Shown: positions 20,872 to 35,800 of the stretch, in pieces
How positions within the stretch are numbered: the first letter of the stretch is position 1
Layout: every line of letters begins with the position of its first letter
Assembly: GCA_022818135.1 (NCBI GenBank)
Contig: JAFMSR010000005.1
Location: 32,300,794 to 32,364,793, forward strand
Reading direction: 5' to 3'
Origin: Saxidomus purpurata
Taxonomy: Eukaryota; Mollusca; Bivalvia; Venerida; Veneridae
Length of the DNA stretch: 64,000 nucleotides
Notes under the pieces: generated by a model
Database searches by the model: none
Seen by the model: the letters and a program-made list of their open reading frames with translations, nothing else
What the model was told of the DNA's origin: nothing
Position numbers and translations under genes: made by a program

Positions 20872-23800
20872 CTGAAATTTTCAATTGACCAGTTAGGTTT
20901 GCAGGAGTATCGAGTTGTTTTAGTATCTAAAACCTACTGTTACCACGGTAACCACAACTAACAAGATCTTTTGTGACGTATTTTCATTATCTCTCTCTAT
21001 AATTGTATCATTTTGTTGATACAAGTTACAATAATGTCAAATAGTTTAGTAAAACTATTGATCAACAGTGAAAGATCAAATGTTAGAGACAATTTGATTG
21101 GTTCATCTTCTGCTGCTGTAAAGAGTTGAAAGTCTAAGAATCTGATTCTTTAATATACATTTATGTTTTAATCTTTAGCACAACACAACAGTTTATCTAG
21201 CATTACGACAGAATGATTTCTATGCCATACACTTAATGCTTTGCTACTGCATGTAACAGTTTTGTGCAACGCTCTAATGTCAATTTTCACAATCCAATCT
21301 TTTCAAAAAGTTGTATAGAAAACATTTATATTAAAAAAAATTACTAGAAATACTATATCCATATGAGCAAGTGCCCAAAGACAATGAATTCACATCCACA
21401 GTATACACAAATTTTGATAATATCTAGAACAATTGAAGCATCAGATACAGGTATCTCTACTCAAGATGAGTATGTGCAGTTCTTTTTATTTCATAATATC
21501 CAGTCATGAATCCATTCAAATTCAGTTTTTTTCAGTTCATTCATTCGACAATATAAAAGTATGCTGGAAGAAAAAACATCCTCAAAACACACAAACATTT
21601 TGTGTAAAATTTCAATTAATAAACTAGAACTTGACTTCAGCAAAGGTCCTTCATGCGTTTTTATTTTCGCCCATGAGATCTTACATGTTCTCTTAGCCTG
21701 TTGCGCTGTTCTGTGAGGTATTTCTCTCGGTTCTGGATGGCTTTCTGGATCTTCTGTAACACTTTTTCCTCCGAGTACTTGCTCTTCATCATGTTCTCAT
21801 TGGCCTTGATCACCTCCTCAACATGCTTTTCCTGGAAATCGCAGAAAGAAAGCACACAAGACTATATCACTACACAATAAGGGCATGCTAACTCAAGATA
21901 ACCACAAGATTCAAGAGAAGAGCATTTACAGAGTCACATATTGTCTCTTTATTTAGCCTGCTCAACAATATTACTCTATATACAGAACATTGATTGGCAG
22001 GACACTTGGATGACCAAGACTGAACACAGGTACAAACAATTCAATGTTCCAGAATATCTGACAATAATTTGCATACTGTCAATTAAACAGTAACTTACAG
22101 CAATGCTTATAGCACATGTACATGTATAGTAATCACTGATTTATGAACGGAAGCCTGAAGAAATTTTCCTTATTTTAATATTTCATGAATCATGTATGAT
22201 TTTCCTAAAAATCATGAAATGGAAAAAAACAACTGGTCTTCCCAAAATTTGAGGCCAGTCATAACAAAATCCCCAAAAGATGGTCATTAATATTTAACAG
22301 GTTATCTACCAGTTGTCATTTATCTGAGATCCACAATTTGAATATCTTTAGTTGGCCCACGTTAAAGAGACAATATGATGATGAACTAAAGTAAAACCTG
22401 ATTAAACTTAAACCAAACGTGACAAGAGTTAAATATTCAAAACTAAACTAGCTTTCTTCTTTTATGACACACCAGTGCTAACGAGGGTGTATTTTCAAAA
22501 AATATCCAATCGCCATCATTTCTGGCTCTACATCCTATCTTGCAAGTCTTCATCCTCTCCAAAATGAGAACAATGGAAGATCAAATTGACGTTAACAGCA
22601 TAGTTACCAACAATTTCAGTCATTTAAAGTTGAGTTCGCGAAGGATTAGCATTCTTAACTTCAGATGTAACTCACATGTTCTCTCAGCCTAAGCACCATG
22701 GATTCTATTTGAGCATTTCTGTTCTCTGCCTTCTGTTCCAGTTTGTTTTTGATTCGTTCTTCAAGCTCCTTTGCCATCTCATCGCTCTTTCTACATGTCT
22801 CTTCAACTTTCAACAACTGAACAATGGAATGTTTAAAGTCTTCCATAATTATTCATTCTTCTTTTACCGGGCTAAAGCTATTTAAAAGACGCCTATCAAG
22901 GATGAACTAACTGTCTTTAACAGATATAACTGTGAAGAAGCATTAGTTTCAATTCTAGTCTTTGCATGTTCTGTTATTATATTTACATGTATGTTCAATA
23001 AAATACTGCTTAAAACTCGAAACTCTACAATACAAGTCTTTAGTGTCTCAAACATGTCAAAGGTTGTTAAATTTATGTAAAGTTTTTACAGATATCCTAA
23101 CCCTAAACAAGTCTTGGCAGAATCTTTTTTGTCATTCTTGTACTGAATAAAAGTCATCATCCTGACAAGTTGCTTCACTAAATCTGTTGCCTTTATACGA
23201 GTCCAAAGACCATGATTTTTTTCCAAAAACAACAGAAATACAACATATACACTAAATGGTTCATGCAACAGCAGTTTAAGCACATATATAAAGATGCATG
23301 TCATTCAAATTTCTGCAGACTGGTTTGTTAACGTTTTTAACAACGCAAGTGTGACTGACTTGAAAATTGGTTACAAGTTTGCAGGAAAAAGCCATTTGGT
23401 AAGAACATAAATCTAGATATCGGTGTACAAAATTTACAACAGAAGGATAAAGTCTCAAGCCAATTACATGTACTTCAAATAATCACTGTAAACAGAATAT
23501 ATTTAAGCAAATGAACTTGGAATATGTATTTAAAAGTAGGAAAGACAACACAAAAATTACAGAAAGGACGATTTAGCTGAAGCAGAACAGAAAATATTGT
23601 CAATTGTGATTGTGTTACAGTATTTACAGTGAGCGAATTTTCAGGTAATTGCATAACACAGCAGCAACATTTTAAACTGGCAGATAAATGGTAAATCATG
23701 TCACATTTCTATTTGCTGTCAACTTCAATCAGACTAAACAAACCAGAGTTAAGAGGACACTGTCTGGTGACAGTCTATATATACCAACTATGAGAAATTT

Positions 23801-26800
23801 TAAAGCAATTTTTCAACACATTTTATTCATATTTTTGCGCTGAATTTTTTGTTTTTTGCTCTTTTTTTAGTATTTCACTTTACATAGGGCAAAAAAGCTC
23901 TAATGATCACTGTTTTATACTTTGGAGGAAAAAAGGAAAACATTTTTACTCTGTGAATTGAGACCAACCTGATTCCTGCTAACCAACAAGCTGGCTTCAG
24001 ACAATTCAGTTCCATTAAATCCAGACTACAAGTTCATACCATACAAAGGAAATTGGAGATTCATTCCAAGAAAAAACAAGAGCTGTCAGTAGGACGGCAC
24101 GCTCAACTGTTCTTGGTGCATGCCGATAAAACAAAACTTTTGGCAGGAAAAGGCAAAACAAGAATCTATGTATTTCAAAGTGTAAACAAAGGCCATCAGT
24201 TGCAATATGATAAGCCAAGAGTTATCAAACTTGATTGTTTGATACCCCTGAACAATACAGCAAAGATTTAAATGTGTACATTCAGTGGTTAATGATATAT
24301 GTGCCTCAACTATTTCAGCTGCAATCAAGACTTCGAAGTACAATAAAAAATATTTTTGACACAGTTATCTACTCTTGCTTACAAATGGGTGTCATGATGG
24401 TGCATAAGTATTCCAACTTTCAAAGGAATATCTCATATTTTAAGTGAATAAATGGACAAGGACAAAACACTAAACCAAGATTTTGAGTCCAAAAGGGCCT
24501 TAATTCAAAAGAAATCTATGACAGATTTACCTTCTCTTGCCTACATTTTGGGGTCATGATGGTAACAAAGTATTCCAACTTTCAAAGTAATCTCAAATGG
24601 TTAAATAGAGGACTGGTACGAAAATCTTAACTGAGATTCTAAGTCAATAAAGGGCATTAATTTACTTTTAATCATTGACAGAGTTACCTTCTCTTGCCTA
24701 CAGAATGGGGTCATGATGCGAACAAGTTAGTAGTCCAAGTTTCACACCATGATCTCAAAGGGTTAAGTCAATAAGATTCAATGTATCTTTCAAGTTGAAA
24801 AAAGGGTGTTTATTCTGACAAAACCTTCATAGAGTTATGTGCTCTTGTCTGTTGAGGGAGGTAATGTTTTATGATGGCATACAAGTATTGTAGGTTTCCA
24901 AGTAATATCTGTATTGGTTTTGGAAAAAACTCAACCAAGTTCAATGTACTGTCCAAGTAGAAATGAAAGGTTGAAGCTGTCCTCATCACCCAATTATTTG
25001 TGTGGTCTTTCGGACAAAACAGTCCGACATGTCCACTGTATGATCAGCCAAGAAAACATGTGTGGCCTGGAAAAAAAGTTGTATGGCAGGAAGGAGCTCA
25101 AAAAAACAGCTTCCTTCATCAGTGTGACCTGGGTGACAGTGCAGACTGTAAACTAAGAGAGAGACTGTTATATCCAAGATTTAAATAACTTTTTCATGGG
25201 TATAATTAGCTCAAATGCTTAATCCACAAGAAGTCAGTTGAGAAGCAGAGCAGTGTCCCTGTGAGATCCATGGGATTACATGCCCTGTTTTAATCAGCTT
25301 AATACAACTTGAAAGTAATGAATTCTCAAATTTAATCTGTGAAATAAATAGTGGGATTTATCTTCCCTCCTTTAGCTGCACTGACAAGTATCCACAGAGC
25401 AATCACGTTTTTGCAACTTCTGCAGCAAAATTGTAAGAAACATAGGAAGCAAAAACATATCTGTGAAACTGAATCCTAAAATCCATGCTCTGCTTTTACA
25501 GCACATTAATACCATCTTGGAATCCAATGATGTACCCCCTACCACACTGCAAATTTTCTCCTCAAATTCATATCAATTTCAAATTTATGTCTTATGAGTA
25601 AGCTAAATCAGCAGAAATATTCAGATCCACAGAAATATCACAACACTGTCTTTATATCAGATGGAAACAAAAAACAAAAGAGCTTTTGCGATTTTAACAA
25701 GCCAAGTCTTCGTTGAAATAGTGAAGTTTATTTCTTTTTATTTTATGTTTAACGGTGGTTTATCTAAACAAAATGGTGAATTATATCCCAATAAACTCAC
25801 TAGCCACTCAGTGAAAATGATCAAAATCTGTTGTTACCCAGATTAATGTCAAAAAGTATACCGAGCTTACTGAATGCCGGAAACTATATGACGATGACAT
25901 CGGTAAAATGATGTCATCTTTGCGATGCTTTCTGATGATGTTTCCCGCAATTTTCGACATTTTATTGAAAAAAAAAAAAAACCCAACAAAAGTAGAGTTT
26001 TAAACATGAAATAAACAGAAAAATTGTTGGCATCACTGTAATATCACAATAATTTCACTTTTGAACACCAAACAGTGTTATTTTCGCTCGTGGCTGTGCC
26101 ACTCATGAAATATCACTTTTAGTGCCCACTCCGTGAAATTATAACGTGATAGTACACCAAAACCAACAGTTATCCTCTATATCATTTTCTCTTAATATAA
26201 TATTATATATTCAAGTCACCTGATTTTTAGGTATGAAAATTTGGAATGTGAAAAAATCTGATGGCATAACTTAATTGTATGAATTACTTTTTTGTTTTGT
26301 TTCGTTTAAAATAAAACAAGAGGGCCAAGATGGCCCTATATTGCTCACCTTGGTACAAGGCAACTTGCCTAGTGGAAGATCACTAGACAATGTTATATAC
26401 CAAATAGGTTTTCCTATATACGTCTTTGTAAAACAAGTCCCCGCCCCCCCTCCCCCCGGGCAATGTCAATTTTGACCCAAGGGCATAATTTGAACAAACT
26501 TTGAAGAGGTCTACTAGGCAATGCTACATGCCAAATATCTAAGCTCTAGGCCTTGTGGTTTCAGAGAAGAAGATTTTTAAAGTTTTTCCTATATAAGCCT
26601 ATGCAAAACTAAGTGACCCCCTGCACGGGGCCAATTTTGACCCAGGGGTCATAATTTGAACACTCTTGGTAGAGGTCCACTAGACAATGCTACATGCCAA
26701 ATATCTAAGTTCTAGGCCTTGTGGTTTCAGATAAGAAGATTTATAAAGTTGTCCTATATAAAGACTATGCAAAACTAAGTTACCCCCTGCGCAGGGTCAA

Positions 26801-29800
26801 TTTTGACCCAGGGGTCATAATTTGAACAATCTTGGTAGAGGTCCACTAGACAATGCTACATGTCAGATATCTAATCTCTAGGCCTTGTGGTTTTAGAGAA
26901 GAAGATTTTTAAAGTTTTTCCTATTTGTTGCCATAGCAACCAGAGTTCTACATTAAATGGAATTCTTTGAACAACTTTGATAGAGCTTCATGCAAGGAAC
27001 ATCTATGCAAAGTTTCATCATTGGCTCAGTGGTTTCAGAGGAGATGTCGTTTGAAGGAAATGGTGGACGGACGTAAGACGGACCCCAGACAGAGAGCGAT
27101 CCTAGTAGCTCATTCTAGCACTTTGTGCTAGGTGAGCTAATAAAAACATCAAGCATTTTTTGGTAATTGCTTGGCCATCGGATGGCCTGACAACAGTGGG
27201 TCAAATTATTAAAATAATAACTGGCCTGCAGAAATATGATCAACATGTGCACACAGAATTATTACAACATACATATGCATAGCTAAAGCATGTGAATACA
27301 AGCTATAACAAATCAGTTGTTACACATTTTCATTGAGTTTTTTTCTGTACTTACATGATCACGGAGTCGTGTCTGTAGCGCCTGTATCTGAGCATCTCTG
27401 TTCTCCTTGTTTACTTCCATTGACCTGCGCAGTTTCTCCTGGGTGGCACGTGCAAATGTCTCCTCTTCCTGTTTAGCCTTCTCCAGTGCTTCCTGTGCAC
27501 GCTCCTTCTGTTTCTGCAGAGGTGCTAACTTCTCTGCCTCCATGGACTGAAAACATCAAACAACAAATAACTCACAACCTTCAAAATCGGGTATTTCCTC
27601 TATGCCTGTGAACACAAGAGTATCAAATTGCTCAGTTCTACACAAACACATTCTAATACATCTTAAAATGTTATCTCCCAGGTGTCCTAGGTACCCATTC
27701 TACCGAACTTTAGACAAATCTGGTCATTCTCAACTGACCTGCTCTTCTTTAGAAATCTAGGCAACTGATAAAATACCCTAGCAAAGATACACATATTAGT
27801 CTTGTCACATTTCGATCAAAACCTAGTACAATTGAACATTCTATCATAACCGTTGTCCTTTTAAGCAGGTCAGCCAGATCACAGACCAAACAAATAGTTG
27901 CAAGATTTCAGGGCATTCTTACATACATCTTTTAAATCTTGCCCCAAATTGAGACTTTACTCAAGGGCACTTTCCCCAAAATTAGAAGTAATACCCTGGA
28001 TTTTCAGCATTATAGAATTCAGCATAACATACCAATCTTCTCTCCTCTGCCTCCTGAAGCTTTCGTAAAATATCATCATGTGTGAGGCCCTTTTCTTTAG
28101 GTGGTGATGGGGGGCGTGGAACGTCTCCCGAAGCTGGCTTCAGAATCACCTCGTACGCAACACTTCCAGCACTTGCCTTTACGCTCTCTGTTTCAAGAAA
28201 GTGGAGATAACTCAAAATTAGTACTTGGCTCAATTTTTTCTTCCTTAAAGAATCGCCCCCTGGAAATCATGAACTTTTGTAAGTACACTATTGATGAAAG
28301 TCAACAGACGGAAGGTATTATTGATTAATCTGAACAATTTTCCAGAAATTCTATGACAATGCATTATTTCTTAAAGCTTTCCTGTCTAGACTAAATGAAT
28401 ACACTGCCTTGGGTACCAAGATAATTACAAGTTGTCTACAGCTATAAAAGTGCCACCCTGGCAAGGACTTAAGTTTATAAAGAAAGTAAAGCAATCACAC
28501 TCTTATTCGATAAATCATTTCAAATAAGAAAATATGTACACATTTTGCATGCATGCATCTTGAAAGAAAATATAAAACACGAAGAATATGATGCATCAGA
28601 CTGCTAAGAAATATAACAACCAAAACAAAACTCATACAGCAGAAATTAAGCCAGACAAATTAGCAAAGACTGTAGCAAAGACTGAAGAGAGGAAAAGCCA
28701 TAATGGAATCTCCCAAATCTTGTAATCAAACGAGCCTTCTTTACGCACAATATTATATAACACAGGCCTGTCTAGACTTCATATTTTTTCAGGTCAAATC
28801 TGCAGTGACAAGATGCAAATTGATACTTGTGCTCAAGGAAGGAAAGGGTGTAATGATATGGAATCCAGCCGAGATTACATGAAACTGTCGATGGCAGTAC
28901 AGTATCAATGCTGTTTTAGGCAGTACTACAAAACATACTCTTCATTTCAAACTGCATACAGAAATGATATCAAATAGACACTGTTTCCCTATTCACCTTC
29001 AAAATTGTCTTTTGTATCATTATTTATCCTTTTCAATCTGCAGAAAATGCCTCACACATGTTTAAGTCACAGATGTCTTGAATACACAAACTGGATTCCG
29101 TATCTTTTTTCAAACTAAATGCTGCCGATTTTATGATAAAATACATAAACCTAAAACATCAACTACATGACTGTGTATCTATTGGAATGAACAACTTCTG
29201 TGAACTTTTCATTCTTCAAAATCAAAAGGAAAGGTGAACTCTGTTATTTGTTCAATCATTTTTGTCTGCTTTAAGTGTATATTCTTTCTTCCTTTTAGAA
29301 ATTAATTTTCATCTTATAAATTCTTAAAAAGGGTATATTTTCACAAATTTCGAAAATTTTATGTGAAATCTATGTTCCAAATAAGCTGTATTTTGTACAA
29401 AATAAATTTCTTGAAGAGAATACAGGTGAATAATGATATTGAACAAATACCACACTTAAAATGACAAATTAAGCTACAAGCAGCAAAATAAATGACACTT
29501 TTAATAAATCTCAATTTATCTTTTTTAATAACTTTCCTGTGACAATATCTAAGTATGAAAAATTCTTTAAATGGGTATTAAAAAGGATAATACAAATTTC
29601 TTCAGTATAGGTACTGTAGAATATGAACCAGTATAGTCAAACATCTTTTAAGACAGAGGCTTTACAATGTCTCTTCTTGTACTTATATGTAGGGCTTTCT
29701 TTGTAAAGTGCCCAAGGATGGAAACCTAACATATCTTGTAAATGAAAGCAAACAAGAGTAAACAAGTAACAAAGGCCTTGATGTAGGCCTTGATGTGATT

Positions 29801-32800
29801 GAAAAAATACAATCTTAACAAAAAGACCTTGCATTACTGGAATAATATTCTACAATAGAGTTTAGACATCTGAAAAGCAAGTACAAATGTGACTATACGC
29901 CCAATACTAAACATTTGCCGATGATTGTTAGAATGAATTGCAAATATCCATTTGTAACCCATACCCAACTAAATTTCGAAAATGAACTTGTCTATCTTTT
30001 AGTTTGGACTGTACTATTGAGTGTTCATAGGGGTACTCAAATCAATTTACAAACTGATTACAAAACATTGCAGATCATGATCTGCACTTGCCAAAAATTC
30101 TCTACCAGTAGAGTAAGGCTAAATTGAACCACTTTAATAGCCATGTATTCTCTTACTTTTACAGACAGAGGAAGAAACGGCAAAAGCTTTAGCATTGGTC
30201 TATAGTCTGCAAAACAAACATATCTATTATCTGCTAATGACATTTACAATACTAAGATTGGACCATCACCTTTCCCTTTCCAAACAATTACTGCATCAAA
30301 ATGTCCGGGTCGCCCCGGGTGGATCTGATGGTGAAGTTTTGTTTTGGGAGATCCCCGCATACATGAGAAAAAATTCAGCCAATTGCAAACTGTTCCAGAA
30401 GGCAAATAAGACAATAAAAGATTACAGATTAATACAGCAACGTTATCTAACAACATATTATAATCATTAACTGGAAGGGCAACTTGCTCTTTCTGTGGAT
30501 AGTTTATTTATCTACCACAGTTTATCTTTGGTACTGACAATGACCGAAGTACTGTCTATAAGGATGAAGCTTAAACTTTCCCTTGCCATAGAAGACAATT
30601 TTCAGATAGACCAACGTTTTTTCTATGTCAGCACATCTTGATGATTCCTGCTGCAAAGACACCACTTTTCATGAATGTCAACTTATCATTTGCAAGATCA
30701 TGAAGTGCTGCCTTCTCTAAAACATTCACAGCTGCAGAAATGAAAAGCCCTGGCAGTTAAGATTTTAATTTTAAGGAGGCCTTTGCATGGACATTGCTTG
30801 AATGTCAACGCTAAATACTACAACAATCACAAAATCACAACAAAAACATGTCACTCGAATTGCATCAGCTACAATTTGTAGTCTGGACTGACAGAATAAA
30901 ATGCCATACAATCAAAGCTCCTTGAAAAGCAATTTCCTATTTGAGTAGGAGGGCTTAATTTGTCTGGTATACAATGTCCATGAAAGGCCAAAATCAATCT
31001 CTCTGCAATGCATATGTAATCAAGCTATCCTGCATTCTACTCACCACTGTCTGTTAGATGTTAAATGACAATAAACACATTTTAATTGGGTCATGTTTTA
31101 CACGAACAGGTCGTTTTCCATAAAAATTGGGAATAGTGTAAGCATAATGCAAAAGCACTGGAAATGGTTGGTGGAAAAGCTTATACATGAATTGTCTGAG
31201 GTCAATATTCCTTATATGTCCATTAAAAGGTATACAAAAATTGTCTTTTAACTAAACAGCTAGTATTTCAAGAACATATGGAAAACACAAATTGCTGAAT
31301 TTGTTCTCACTGTTTTCTTCATTTTCTTTCCCCAATATGAAGTCCCTGCAGTACAAACTATTCAATTACAATGCCATCAAAAACTTAAATTTCCATGTAA
31401 ATTGTAAAACCAAGTAATTTGAACAATTTACATTTATTGATCAGAGGAATTCCTTAAGAGCTTCACTGGCTCTCATTCTCCAATAATGTACACTGATACT
31501 CTGCTTTTTCAGTATTTCACTTCTGTATTGATGCAATAGGTCCCGGCGGGGAGCATTCGCAGTGAGACATGATGAGTCACTCTCACCTAATACGCATTTA
31601 TCTATAGACATGTAGGCACCAGTCATCAACAGCTCGTTACCTGCATCACAGATTAAAGCTCTTCTCTGTTGTTTATATTGATTAAAAATCCAAGCAAATC
31701 AATCTGATTATGAGCTGTAAGTTACATAAGAATCTGACTCGATTCACTAAGCAGCAAATATTTTCCATTCATTTATTTCTTGCTGACTGAATTTAAATAA
31801 TATCACGTTTTACTTGGAATTTCAAACTCATTTGTGACAATTTTGTCAAAGCCTTTTAGAGTCTAAATGTATCATTTTGACGTTACTCCTCTTACAAAAG
31901 CTAAATTTTATCACATAGTCCATTCTGTCATTCTGGGTACCACAACATTGTTTTATTGTGGAGCAGAAACTGAATCATTCAAGGAAATTTATTCAATCTA
32001 GGACTGAAAAGTAAATTCTTTTACTTTAATTTCATCCAGGTTATGTAAACATCTAATTTCAGTTTCCTGTTGTTAAAGCCACACTGTTGAGACCAATGCA
32101 ATCAGTTCTATTAGCTTCTATAGACATCTGAACAGGTCTACAACACTAGTGACTTGAGTGTAACAAATGTTCCAAGACTTCAGTGTATACCATGTATACT
32201 GTGCAATAAAGTTTTGTAATTTTGATATTTTGTCAAGTTTATGTTATGGCAAGCATTTCTGAATGGCAGGTGGTCTTAATCCCAGATAAACTACAGTCAT
32301 CTACATTAGACAGAGGCTGCAGTTGTTGCCATCTCCCATGCCTGAGAAGACCACGGCTGCTTGCAAAAAACAGTGTATTGTCAATACCAACTTCATCTAG
32401 GAGTGTTAATACATTAGCAAATGCCAAATACTATACTGGTAGAACCTTATCAGCCAAATGTGACCAATAAACATGAAATATCATACAGTGTACCAATTAA
32501 GAAACAATTAAGCTGATTATATACTGGACAGCATGTCATTCCAGGAACAAAACCAATATATTGCATACAGTTAGGGAGGCTGTTGATGCATGTATTGAGT
32601 TAGGGCAGCTCAACTTACAATCAATACTGTCTCCCACTATTAGAGCTATAAATGGAGAAAATTTATCTAAAATGTGAAACAATCATATTTATGTACTCTC
32701 AAACTCCACATCACTAAAGGAAGGAAAGTGTATGATAAATATGGCTTGCTTACCATCCTTGTGGAAAACATTATTGAAACAATTAAAGTTTACAGAATGA

Positions 32801-35800
32801 AAAGATACTGAAAACATGGTTTCACTTCTTGGTGAAATGACTAGTTTTTCTCCTCTGCAGTAAAATATAACCTTCCTTTGTGGATGGAAAATCATTCACA
32901 TTTTCAGTTACTCATATATCATTCTCTGTATTTGTGAACAGATGACCATGCAGTTTAGTCCTTTCATATTATTGGTTTGGTTTTGGTATACTGAATTGAG
33001 GAGAAACTTCCCACATCCTGTCTAGGTTATAAATTCTACAAGAATAACGTTCTATATTGATTACCAATGAAAGTGATTATAATAACCGACATTATGTAAA
33101 TGTTCGAGATTTGTTACAGTTAGCAATTCAAAGGAATAAAAGGAAATTTTGACACGAAACCATGAAAATCTAGTATCAAAATACACTAAGAGATATGTAA
33201 GTGATGTTCTTCCAAATGAGCAGATTTTCCAAGTATCTATAATTATGTAATGGCATCACTGTCACTTTTTGTATCCCACTACTTTTTCAAAAGAGGCTTA
33301 ACAGTACTTTCTTCAGGAAAAATGTGGACATTAATCCAGGAGCATTTTTTTGCCTCTTGTTTGAAAATACATTGCAAATTTCATGTTCAGTTTAAGTTCA
33401 AGTTTTTCAAGTTGATTGATGTTGCAGGATTTTTTTATGGTGGTCCGAAATTGAAGCGTTTAATCAAACGCTTTGTCCATAAAAATTGAAGTTCTCAGTA
33501 ACAACTTTCAAGGAACTACAGAAACTTTCTGTAAAGCATCACTGCCAAGAGATGAGAACATTGTTAGCAGGACCGGTTCAATTTCGAAAATTGTTCACAC
33601 AGTTATGGCTCTTTGATCATTGCAACATAAATTATGTTGGGCACCTTCCTAGTCTTTTTCAATCCTCTTCAAGCAGACTAGAATTCAATGAAATACCACA
33701 ATAAGCTATACAATCAATTTCATGTTTGAACGTAGTATGAATTTTATGAGTTTTGTCTTCTCTTGTAAGAAGAGTTACATATGCATTATTCCTATTTCAG
33801 AGTATTTTGTCTTAACTCTTTTGTTGTTTCCCTGCAAGACCAGAAATACATCTTAACATAGACCACAACTCTTTGGTTTGGGGAATTAAACCCAAAGGGC
33901 AAGTACTTCTACTTAAGTTTTATGACCTATAGATGGTACATGTGCAATACTTATATACATTGTAGCATCTAGACCAGTGCTACATTTTTTAATGGGATGT
34001 ACTACATGTACAGGAAGCCCCTGGTGGCACAAAACCTAGTAGTTCTGTATTAATACATTAGTAGATGGTACTACTATTATAAGCCAACACAATCAAACAT
34101 ATATATGTATGCAAAAAATATACCTAAGTATGTAATGTATAAAGTTGGCATAAATACAGTTTTGATACATGAATAAGAACACAAAGTTCAATAATCTTCT
34201 TACAAACTTCACACTTGGAATATGCCCTACCCTAGTTCTAAAAGGAAGGTGACCAACCACTATACTCCAGCTTCCACTTGCGTGCTGAATGTATATTTAG
34301 ATCTCCTTTTAATGTCTTAACAATCACATCATTACATACCCTTGTCAAAGCACTAGAAAAGCTATCTTGAAAACTAATTTCTAATCACAAGATTTCCAAA
34401 TGAACAGCACACATGTTCTGCATTTGCATGAAAACGTAACAAGTTTCAGTCTGCATGCATGGAAATTTAACAGTCACTGTTATATGCAGACAAGCAAATT
34501 AAGAAATAATACATGAATGTAATTCAATCATAGACCAAAATAAAGTTAAGATTCTTACACATTGTATTTCACTTTGAACAATAATTCTCTTTTGTCGTGT
34601 TTTGTATAATGTAAATATTTTCCTCTAAATTTTCTCTCTATCAATGTGTGTAAATCCTTCAAATAGTTTTGGGAAAGTAAACTTTTTATATTTTTTTTAG
34701 GGAGATAATTCAGTAAGAGGGCCAGGATGGCCATATATCGCTCACCTGGCTACCATTGGCTATAATACATGGTCATCAATAGCAGAAATGGTCATTTTGA
34801 CCTGGTGGGTTCTTATTTTCAATATTCTTCATAGATAATATAATTCTATATTCCAAACATCTAAGCTCTAGTGGTTCTATACTAGATTTTTGAAGTTTTC
34901 CCTCTATAAGCCTATGTTAAATCAAGTGACCCCCGACAGGGTCATAATGGGATTATAATTTGACACTCTTGGTAGAGGTTCACTACATATTTCCACATGT
35001 ATGCTAAATATCTAAGCTATAGGCCTTGTGCCTTCAGAGATTTTTTAAAGTTTTTCCTATATATAAGCCTATATAAAACAAGTGAGCCAAGAATGGGGCC
35101 ATTTTTGACCTGGTGGTAATAATCTGAACAATTTAGGTAGTGGTTAACTAGACAATGCAATATGACACTTCTAAGCTCTGGGCCTTCCTGTTCTAGAGAA
35201 GATGAGTCTTGAATTTTTTTCTTTCCATTGCCATGGCAACCAGAATTCTGCATGGAATGGAATTTTTGGAACAACTATCATAGGGCTTCATGCAAGGAAC
35301 ATCCCTGCCAAAGTCTAGTGGTTTCAGGAGATATCTTTTGAAATAAAATGTAATTGTACAACGTATCACATATGATGGATGGTAAGCAATCCTAATAGCT
35401 CACTCTGGCACTTTGTGCCAGGTGAGCTTAAAATGAGGTGCTGTAGAGTTATGGTTCTTAGATCTGCAATCTCTCTTAATATGTTTATCTTTTTATGTAA
35501 TAGCAAGTAAATCTGTTTCAAGGTTTGGGAATTATGTTCCAGAAAAACATAATTTCATTAGATAAAAACAGACAATTCAAAATAGGGCCAAAGCAGATTG
35601 ATGGTTCTCTCTGAATCTCTCAATGAGCACCATAAATATAGTATAATCAACACAATCCCTTCAACAGTTTTTCGATTATGCTCTCAGACAAAGTACGACA
35701 CAGGGACAGTCTGATTAAGATGCTCCCTCCTTCACGGAACATAATAACATACTGGACCATTAGTCAATACATACACTTGATACCTTAAGGAAACCATTTT

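Noticed and set aside
32239..32427. Minus-strand frame in stathmin intron 1, considered as an alternative first exon
   Set aside because: No donor in a phase compatible with the exon at 28187 and no promoter signal.
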